Below, piece after piece: positions 24,001 through 27,500 of a stretch of DNA of 27,500 nucleotides. Source of the stretch: Chromera velia (lineage: Eukaryota; Sar; Chromeraceae); the NCBI GenBank assembly GCA_018398765.1, contig JAHBMJ010000802.1, forward strand, positions 1-27,500, in the 5' to 3' direction. Numbering within the stretch: the stretch's first letter is position 1; each line of letters begins with the position of its first letter. The notes under the pieces were generated by a model. It did no database searches. It was not told the origin of the DNA and saw nothing but the letters and a program-made list of their open reading frames with translations. Position numbers and translations under genes: made by a program.

Positions 24001-27000
24001 CACCCTCTACCAAACGCACATCGCTCAACCCTTCCAGATTTCCTTTGCTGGTAGGGTGCAGAAAACCCTCCATCGGATGTGCAAGCCATTCGTGGACGTC
24101 CAAAAAAGTGCTTCCACCTTCCCCCACCCTGGCAAACAGCGCGTGTTTCCGACTCCCCGATGCCCTGGCACCTCCCTCGCCTTCTGTCGGTGACGCAGCA
24201 GATGCATTCAACGCATTTGATCGACGGCTTTGTGAGGTGGGTGGGGTAATCTCGATTCCTTCTGCTTCCCTCTCTGCGGCATCTAGATCGCTTGAGGAGT
24301 CTTCGTTACCCGTTCTCTGACTCTTCTCCTTTCGTCGATCTTTCTCATTCTGCACGCTGCAGTACCCCCACGAGAGCAATCAACACGCATGAGGAGAAAA
24401 CACAGGAATGAAAACGATGCGCATTTTTGATGCACGAATTTACGCAGTGCAGTATGAGGAAACCGGACGCTTTCATTGAAATATCCTTTTTGAGTCATCC
24501 AAAAACAGATAATCTGCCCAACTTCTCTCCGATTCCTCCCTTCTCAAAAGCTAACAGATGAAGAAAGAATCGTTCGTTGCAACTTCCCTCTATATGTTTT
24601 TGCATACCAGGAGGACGAGCTGATGGGTGTGGCCAGACCAACATCTTTTCATGCCAGGTGGTAGAGATTGAAAAGGACCCAGTTGTGGTGTCGTGAGATT
24701 AATTTTTGGGTCTGGTACGTTCCCCATTTATTTGGATTTGAAAACGTTGGGTGTGTCCGGAAAGTTTTTTGTAAACCCCGAGCAGGTAATTTCCTATCGC
24801 ACCTTTTTTCCTGAGCTACCCCCGGACTCACGTGAGTTTTCTTTCTCGTTTGTTCTTCATGTCCTCCGTCAACAGTGTCTCCCAGTGCCTCTCAGCATCT
24901 CCCGCCTCCTGCCTCTCTGTCTCTATCTGACAGTCAACCAGACTGCGAAGGAGACGGCGCCGCCCTTGCAGAGTGCACGTCGCAGTCGCGTACTCGTCTG
25001 CATACCAGAAGTCGACACGCATGTGCGGTCCTTGGATTCGTCAGTCCTTTACTGAGACATATCAGTCATAAAGAAGCGTTCGGTCAGAAAAGGTTTACGA
25101 CATCCAGACTACGCAAACAGACAGAAACCCCAGGGGCTCTCTGACTAACATTACTGCACCATTAATTACAGGTGCCTTACCTCCCTGCCCCCCTTCGCTC
25201 GCGCCCCACCGACCCACCGACCCCCCGACCGACCTGCGAAGTACTCATCATCAAAATCCAGTCGCGGTCTCTGAGCCATAACGTCCGTCATCCGCTGAGC
25301 AATTTCCTTTCTCTCCTTCAGATCTGATGTGTGCTCTAGGATCTCTCTGTACACGTCGATGAGTTGCCGTTTGCTGTCATGAAACGCGAACTCGGACTCT
25401 AAAATATCCAGGAGCACGCCGACCCGGTCTACTTGAGGGCTTGGTGTGTTGTCAAGGGGGGAGGGGAGGGAGGAGGGCTGGATTGCTGCTGGATCGGGTT
25501 GTTTGGATTTGAGCTTCCTTTCCTCCTCCTGCTTTCTCTCGTACTGCTGAATGAAAAATGAGCCCATCACCAACATATCTGTCTCCAGCTGCAATAAATG
25601 CATAGAAGAAAAGCAGGACAACGCTTAGTCCCGCAACGTCTGTACACGATATCTTGGATAAGAACACTAAAAGTCTTTCTATGAAGTGGTGTCACTTCAC
25701 CAATAGGCAGCCATTTTTAACTCAATGAGCAAGCCAGTCTCACTGGTGGATGAAAGAAGAAATTAAGAAAAGCATCGTGAAAGAAAAAGGCACTTCTACA
25801 AGCAACGCGCGCAGAGACATGCACAATCAGCCAAAAGAAAGAAAAGACAAAACAGGTCAACGAGGTCTCCCCACCGACCCTGTTCAAGTCTGCAAGTGCA
25901 GATTCGTGGAGAATTGGGATGTCGTGCTCGTCTCGGATAAGCGTCTCGTCGCTTTTCAGAACCTCCACAGTCTCAAGTCCTGCGGCAGCATACATTTATT
26001 TTATGTATGTATGTATATATATATATATGTATGTATGTAGGAAAAAGAGTTCTGTATGAAAATAAATGCAGAACCTCCACAGTCTCAAGTCCTGCGGTAG
26101 GCAGCATCGAAAGTCAAGGAGAAAGGGGCAAAAAAACAAAAGAAAAGAACAGAGTGAGAAGCACAGTCAGTCTGACTCAAGCTGACAGACAAAACTACAG
26201 GCAGAAGAACATGCGCACACCATCCTTGACAGAAAAGAAGAAAACAAGTTCCTACAATTTAGAAGATTCCCGCCAGAAAGAGGTTTCATACCGACACAAA
26301 TGTTCTTGTTTTATCCGGATGCGACTTTTGCCGGGTCTGTACATTTCAGTCTGAACACAACGTCGTTCGCACTCTGTGTGGGAGGGAAACAACGAATACA
26401 CAAAATAGACGAACCGAATTGCGCTTCCTTCAAGCTGATGGTGTTTCTGTTTGGCAGCGGGAAATCCTTCAAAGTCTTATGGAGAGGGTCCAGGTCTGGC
26501 ACCACAGGATTTGAGGCCCCAAAAAACTGCGAGCGGAGACGGTCAAAGACCGTGGAGGCATCATTGGAAGAAGCCGCAATTGTGTCCCCTCGCATCGCAC
26601 CACCCAGAGACTTCCGAAGGGTTTCAGTCTGGGAATCGCCCCCTGCATTCTTTTTGATGCCCATGTCGTTATTCTCGTCTCCATTTTCCCCCTCATCTCC
26701 CTCCTCCCCATCCTCTCCCTTCGTTTTCTGATTCTGCGAATGAGAAGCCTGTAACTGATGCCACTGGAGTCTCTCTTCTCCTGTCGCTCGGTCCCACCTG
26801 AAGCAGGAGAATTCATTGCGAACAAGGGAAAGATTGTGCGACAGAGAAAGAAGCAGAAACTGACAGTCCACATCCATGCATTTATGGATGTCGTTCTATG
26901 AATAAGGAGGGCAAAAACACAATCCTTCCTCCTGTCTTTCGTGCTGCGAAAGTCCAATTCACACACACCCACACACCACCAAAGCACACACCCACACACC

Positions 27001-27192
27001 ACCAAAGCACACACCCACACACCACCAAGGCACTCACCCACACACCACCAAGGCACTCACCCACACACCACCAAGGCACTCACCCACACACTACCAAGGC
27101 ACTCACCCACACACCACCAAGGCACTCACCCACCAGGGATCCCAAGGGGCCGGAGCAATGAGATGCTGCTGAGCGTCGAGGGACAAAAATCT
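9049..27192 (-). CDS. Giant coiled-coil/helical protein, 28 exons, 5' end outside window (possibly CCDC162-like)
   Basis: Exons in transcription order: 27192-27134, 26797-26415, 25979-25879, 25588-25234, 24997-24832, 24356-23866, 23726-23224, 22861-22544, 22184-22071, 21746-20976, 20333-19629, 19251-19057, 18985-18937, 18854-18778, 18687-17861, 17493-16926, 16679-16447, 16340-16167, 16115-15686, 15473-15168, 14928-14798, 14335-14233, 13673-12444, 11975-11896, 11441-11308, 10977-10765, 10420-10248, 9807-9049. Every junction is GT/AG, phases agree throughout, and the sum is 3,216 codons with the stop TAA at 9049-9051. The protein alternates conserved-looking helical blocks with Gly/Ala/Ser/Pro-rich or acidic inserts and ends in a coiled coil plus a disordered tail. 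There are no membrane segments or catalytic motifs. Segments such as ERLRDLALSVLTRIPWAL and KERKEIAQRMTDVMAQRPR remind me of the CCDC162 family, large coiled-coil proteins of flagellated eukaryotes; this is recall, not an alignment. Less certain junctions: the first donor (27134 or 27130), the exon starts at 23726 and 22861, and the donors at 20976, 19629 and 18778. The start codon lies beyond 27500. Confidence 0.75.
10248..10420 (-). CDS. Exon of the giant gene: coiled-coil segment
   Basis: Joined to the exon 10977-10765 it reads ENDKLILENKRLKKQVSRER and continues RELKEEAFSKLNLFRSELEE, a clear heptad-like coiled coil. It ends MADLMQQLQ before donor GTCAGT. The smooth run of the coil across the junction supports skipping the possible frame at 10640-10680. 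Confidence 0.8.
10509..10613 (+). repeat. (TC)n and (AC)n microsatellite in intron
   Basis: Adjacent TC and AC tracts inside the intron 10421-10764 of the - strand gene. Confidence 0.95.
10735..10764 (-). repeat. (GTCA)n tandem array starting at a 5' splice site
   Basis: On the - strand the exon end TTGGAAA is followed at once by GTCAGTCAGTCAGTCA and further copies (about seven GTCA units), so the donor is the first unit of the array. Confidence 0.85.
10765..10977 (-). CDS. Exon of the giant gene: Gln/Gly-rich linker into coiled coil
   Basis: It starts after TACAG with GIGPEGNKAQQQPQQGGQQ, runs through a Gly-rich linker to MSAVERSPQRNMVALKHEN, and ends at the beginning of the coiled coil. 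Phases are 1 at both ends. Confidence 0.75.
11308..11441 (-). CDS. Exon of the giant gene: coiled-coil segment
   Basis: Reads RLTELEGEVAANEKLRGFN and KLMKILQKKEERIRELESL, strongly charged and helical. It joins the 80-base exon 11975-11896 (RAEYLKLQLAVSRDKCQKLQ) in phase 2, which fixes the frame of that small exon among two competing open frames. Confidence 0.8.
12444..13673 (-). CDS. Largest exon of the giant gene (410 codons): helical domains, acidic patch and basic lysine run
   Basis: The order is: helical VNFYSGRFEEFKHALSTEV and KLMDICESFCNEAGGVPQVL; a Ser/Pro/Gly linker; an acidic region EEEDDGLLTDDSADDTSEEG; a lysine run AAKKKKKKRSARVG that could be a nuclear-localisation or nucleic-acid-binding patch; then coiled coil LREMVRELMIAAVKLRTFTA and ELREIRLTMSNNLMLWEKMH. 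The exon is phase 0 at both ends, and its donor is GTCGGT. Acidic-then-basic inserts like this are probably flexible linkers. Confidence 0.88.
14137..14258 (-). mobile_element. Mini palindromic insertion, copy B, with 40-bp target duplication over a donor site
   Basis: Left repeat 14137-14176 and right repeat 14219-14258 match at 39 of 40 bases. Both carry the last bases of the exon 14335-14233 and its donor GTCGGT. The single difference is at the exon's last base: the working copy reads CAG/GTCGGT, the spare copy CAA/GTCGGT. The 42-bp insert (14177-14218) starts TGCATTTATTTTCATA and ends with its imperfect reverse complement. On the - strand the core reads TTCTATATGAAAATAAATG, as in copy C. 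The working donor is the one nearest the exon, so the insertion is wholly intronic. Confidence 0.78.
14515..14679 (+). repeat. 41-bp minisatellite, four copies
   Basis: Four head-to-tail copies of a unit beginning CACACAGTTCACTCAGGAAT, starting at 14515, 14556, 14597 and 14638, with few substitutions. They lie in the intron 14336-14797. Open frames through it are a by-product of the repeat. Confidence 0.92.
14798..14928 (-). CDS. Exon of the giant gene: conserved-looking helical segment
   Basis: Reads VAELRNFRQKAILETIKEQ, DARVNAELTDRGHSLVFEV, DRLR before donor GTAGGT. Too short to stand out as a reading frame, but it has a strong TGCAG acceptor and its phases (0 in, 2 out) match its neighbours exactly. 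Confidence 0.8.
15168..15473 (-). CDS. Exon of the giant gene: helical domain
   Basis: 102 codons, phase 0 at both ends: GANESRTAAEVRFHNATAMK, then FVTKVDVVLQFINRLRSRGT and DLGRRLIVWGVNWLTSRTRT. Compact and helical, with no low-complexity insert. The flanking intron holds (CA)n at 15015-15057. Confidence 0.82.
15571..15624 (-). other. Possible alternative 3'-terminal exon of the giant gene
   Basis: After a good acceptor (TTCAGCTGCAG) an in-phase stretch reads DVSQSHSVERILEALID and then TGA. Splicing of the exon 16115-15686 into it would give a truncated protein. No phase-0 donor lies before the stop, so it cannot be an ordinary internal exon of the long form. It may be a genuine short isoform or chance. 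Confidence 0.25.
15686..16115 (-). CDS. Exon of the giant gene: Ser/Gly insert plus conserved-looking helical block
   Basis: A Ser-rich and acidic insert is followed by NILPCDTIRATCMDINREL, AIYIQTTRLICAIDKMIIGL and CNREFALVSALKFEEEAY, a dense helical block, ending RHRQ before donor GTCAGT. Phases are 2 in, 0 out. Confidence 0.85.
16447..16679 (-). CDS. Exon of the giant gene: strongly conserved-looking block
   Basis: Reads NKLTHPWENLFSEEEFFRTL, ERLRDLALSVLTRIPWAL and YRTLFFLPRDELELFVNKH. It has no low-complexity sequence and is the block I would use first to test the CCDC162-family idea. Phase 0 in, phase 2 out at GTCAGT. Confidence 0.85.
16926..17493 (-). CDS. Exon of the giant gene: N-terminal conserved part and Gly/Ala-rich linker
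   Basis: Starts KHETSVWVAETRPDVRNFAL (after a short lead) and FHPFLKQTFFASLPLRMMDL, then a Gly/Ala/Thr linker, then KCAAYFLKLDEVVTVSAMGG. It ends at GAG before GTGAAG. Phases fit both neighbours: it starts with the third base of a codon. Confidence 0.82.
17509..17610 (+). repeat. ~51-bp tandem duplication spanning an intron's pyrimidine tract
   Basis: The block GGGGCAGGGGAGCAGAAAAA plus about 30 more bases is repeated twice, just upstream (on the - strand) of the acceptor of the exon 17493-16926. The duplication doubles the polypyrimidine tract. Confidence 0.85.
17861..18687 (-). CDS. Exon of the giant gene: long Pro/Ser/Gly region ending in an ordered block
   Basis: 276 codons starting LRTALPLDSPDPSNVVVPQP. 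The first two thirds are disordered-looking, with patches KERKSVVTLMFDPAVLGSLD and SRTSVYFLFSDTDETYVRER that look folded. It ends CLPTVR before GTATGT, phase 2. Confidence 0.82.
19057..19251 (-). CDS. Exon of the giant gene: helical block
   Basis: 65 codons, phase 0 at both ends: EVYSMPPHAHHKGVQVAVEA, LMIEMGEIRQEVKRIDADR, HRLMFGKAQTGLWKLQ. Two micro-exons follow (18985-18937, 49 bases; 18854-18778, 77 bases); their phases fit, but their short length makes them less certain. Confidence 0.82.
19629..20333 (-). CDS. Exon of the giant gene: ordered N-terminal part, acidic insert, ordered end
   Basis: Reads ICGLAVQYQTAVLNNSLHDL, then an acidic stretch NEEETRREEGETEVSKAI, then YVDQSMQCALPFFLHPVDRI and SLLDVDAASVIKHKRWTYFQ, ending ATYCNS before GTTTGT (phase 0). 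The donor GCAATTCG/GTT has the same exon context as the donor at 26415. Confidence 0.82.
20976..21746 (-). CDS. Exon of the giant gene: poly-Gln insert and conserved-looking domain
   Basis: 257 codons. After PKMLPNGETVFAEPLSI comes a run of seven glutamines, then LTPSYSVLPFKTNVTFRPAA, GCCAGKLVEMCQVLQHERAF and LLHGLFVHPFQELQPLQG. The frame runs on to a stop at 20961, so a shorter protein ending here is possible. The phase-0 donor GTCAAT at 20975 joins it smoothly to the next exon instead. Confidence 0.8.
22036..22070 (-). repeat. (GAGT)n tandem array starting at a 5' splice site
   Basis: The donor of the exon 22184-22071 (CGTCAG/GTCAGTGAGTGAGT) runs straight into about eight GAGT units. Confidence 0.88.
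22071..22184 (-). CDS. Exon of the giant gene: short conserved-looking block
   Basis: 38 codons, phase 0 at both ends: IRLRIEMSQYLFDNAILESV, TTRQAALFGHVVDSSFRQ. Found only by splice sites and phase. Confidence 0.82.
22501..22543 (-). repeat. (GAGT)n tandem array at a 5' splice site
   Basis: The donor of the exon 22861-22544 (GAACAG/GTGAGGGAATGAGTGAG) opens an imperfect GAGT array of about 40 bases. Confidence 0.8.
22544..22861 (-). CDS. Exon of the giant gene: Pro/Gly-rich linker and helical end
   Basis: 106 codons. A Pro/Gly/Ser-rich stretch (GGGESPGPPPPNSPSPRR) precedes EDEIRLTGSLRRNLGDLKKK and ELVLSVYANFLEQ. The start needs the acceptor GCAGAG/GAG, two bases inside the stronger TTGCAG, to keep phase 0. 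This is the least comfortable junction of the chain. Confidence 0.7.
23036..23098 (+). repeat. (CA)n, poly-A and (GA)n tracts in intron
   Basis: Adjacent simple tracts inside the intron 22862-23223 of the - strand gene. Confidence 0.95.
23224..23726 (-). CDS. Exon of the giant gene, with an internal 99-base intron-like segment
   Basis: Reads VSVAVWRYRRTERDILEELE, FFVALVEIIWRLIERLYDGF, LHLLLQNNCRRLIAERAYVH and DPAEVLQYHASWLLSQ. Segment 23598-23500 begins GTAGGT and ends CACAG like an intron, but is 33 codons long, has no stop, and reads as good helix. I treat it as coding. The acceptor at 23727-23729 is AAG in a poor pyrimidine context; its phase fits. Confidence 0.8.
23866..24356 (-). CDS. 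Exon of the giant gene: charged linker then ordered block
   Basis: Starts VQNEKDRRKEKSQRTGNEDS, a charged and probably disordered lead, then STFLDVHEWLAHPMEGFLHP, SSIGILDFHESVGLAWKCET and IEEGVKEIMSSFRTSSVKHV. Joined directly to the exon 24997-24832 in phase 2, it needs no extra exon in the 475-base intron between. Confidence 0.8.
24832..24997 (-). CDS. Exon of the giant gene: helical segment
   Basis: Reads DEYATATCTLQGRRRLLRSL, VDCQIETERQEAGDAERHW and EDMKNKRERKLT before donor GTGAGT. Phase 1 in, phase 2 out. Confidence 0.82.
25234..25588 (-). CDS. Exon of the giant gene: helical block, candidate family signature
   Basis: Opens LETDMLVMGSFFIQQYERKQ, then a Pro/Ser linker, then RVGVLLDILESEFAFHDSKR, QLIDVYREILEHTSD and KERKEIAQRMTDVMAQRPR, closing DFDDEYFA before GTCGGT. 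The spacing and charge pattern of the last part is what suggests the CCDC162 family to me. Confidence 0.85.
25879..25979 (-). CDS. Exon of the giant gene, with its acceptor duplicated by copy C
   Basis: Reads LETVEVLKSDETLIRDEHDI, PILHESALADLNR before GTCGGT. It joins QFG of the upstream exon in phase 1. The acceptor CCGCAG and the first 23 bases of this exon are repeated at 26069-26097 by the neighbouring insertion. Confidence 0.82.
25957..26097 (+). mobile_element. Mini palindromic insertion, copy C, with 29-bp target duplication over an acceptor site
   Basis: Left repeat 25957-25985 and right repeat 26069-26097 are identical over 29 bases. They cover an intron end and the start of the exon 25979-25879 (- strand). 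The 83-bp insert (25986-26068) begins near CATACATTTATTTTA, has an internal (TATG)n/(TA)n expansion, and ends TTCTGTATGAAAATAAATG, matching copies A and B. Starting the exon at the spare acceptor would run into a stop, so the copy at 25980-25982 is used and the insertion is intronic. Its orientation is opposite to the host gene. Confidence 0.78.
26415..26797 (-). CDS. Exon of the giant gene: acidic linker and ordered end
   Basis: Reads WDRATGEERLQWHQLQASH, an acidic stretch DGEEGDEGENGDENN, then TVFDRLRSQFFGASNPVVPD and LHKTLKDFPLPNRNTISLKE. The donor GTTCGT at 26414 is chosen because it alone gives the phase needed by the next exon without creating a stop. The frame stays open to 26311. Confidence 0.75.
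26960..27129 (-). repeat. 23-24 bp minisatellite carrying repeated donor-like GTGAGT
   Basis: Head-to-tail units seen on the + strand as CACCACCAAGGCACTCACCC and the variant with AAAGCACACACC. On the - strand five units carry GGTGAGTGCC. The one nearest the exon 27192-27134 overlaps that exon's donor (27129). The other four are decoys inside the intron. Confidence 0.88.
27130..27192 (-). CDS. First visible exon of the giant gene
   Basis: After GTGCGTGCAG the best frame reads FLSLDAQQHLIAPAPWDPW. With donor GTGGGT (exon end 27134) it joins the next exon in phase as WDRATGEERL. With the stronger donor GTGAGT (exon end 27130) a different frame would be needed. The gene continues upstream beyond 27500. 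Confidence 0.55.
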
Positions 27193-27500
27193 CTGCACGC
27201 ACAAGGGGAGAAGCAGACTGAAGGGAAAACCGGACTATTTCCAAAAAGGATTGGTCAACAACGGAAGTTCTATACATATTCCATGCGATTCATATAAAGG
27301 CGAAGTCTTCAGTGTTAAATAAATACAGAGAGAGCTGAGACTGCAGGTAAAGAAAGCGACGCAGGAACGAATGCACGAGAGAGAAGAGAACAGACTGAGT
27401 CTCTAAGGAAGGAAACGAGATGTATCTATTATATGTACTTTGCCTGCCTGCCTTCCTGCTATCTATATACTTTGCCTGCCTGCCTTCCTGCTATCTATAT
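27193..27500. other. Intron of the giant gene, ending in a 29-bp minisatellite
   Basis: No exon seen. At 27431-27500 a unit containing TACTTTGCCTGCCTGCCTTC is repeated at least twice, and the window ends inside the array. Confidence 0.6.

Noticed and set aside
24607-24720. - strand stretch reading NLTTPQLGPFQSLPPGM as an extra exon
   Set aside because: No acceptor gives a phase compatible with the exon ending at 24832, while 24832 joins 24356 cleanly without it.
24690-24790. + strand stretch reading FPIYLDLKTLGVSGKFF
   Set aside because: It looks protein-like but has no start, partner exon or homologous pattern and lies antisense in an intron of the giant gene.

Overview
The window looks like nuclear DNA of a protist or alga. 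Genes are cut into many short exons, introns carry long simple-sequence repeats, and intron ends are very uniform (27 of 39 inferred acceptors are TGCAG; 12 of 37 inferred donors read GTCAGT or GTCGGT). Base composition, repeat load and splice style fit a chromerid alga such as Chromera best. A stramenopile cannot be excluded from the sequence alone.

Layout: (1) Positions 1-1149 hold a cluster of inverted TCAGATT/TATATAGG motifs, a possible TATA box and an unresolved first exon. (2) Positions 1150-6206 on the + strand are an 11-exon (or longer) plant-type heme peroxidase. Its proximal half is built like cytochrome c/ascorbate peroxidase, and a mucin-like threonine tract is inserted before the distal histidine. 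(3) Positions 6207-9048 contain no gene I can support; the last ~850 bases are an AT-rich island unlike the flanks. (4) Positions 9049-27192 on the - strand are one very large gene. I could chain 28 exons, all with GT/AG ends and compatible phases, summing to exactly 3,216 codons including the stop. Its 5' end lies beyond the window. The product is a helical/coiled-coil protein with several disordered inserts. It may be a relative of the CCDC162 family of large coiled-coil proteins, but that is recall without an alignment. The two genes converge on the AT-rich island.

The most interesting signal is a family of tiny palindromic insertions (42-83 bp), present three times. Each is flanked by a 28-40 bp direct repeat that contains an exon-intron junction. 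The duplication supplies a second copy of the splice site, so each insertion ends up inside an intron and the exon stays intact. A second pattern is tandem repeats that start exactly at 5' splice sites and are built from the donor motif itself.
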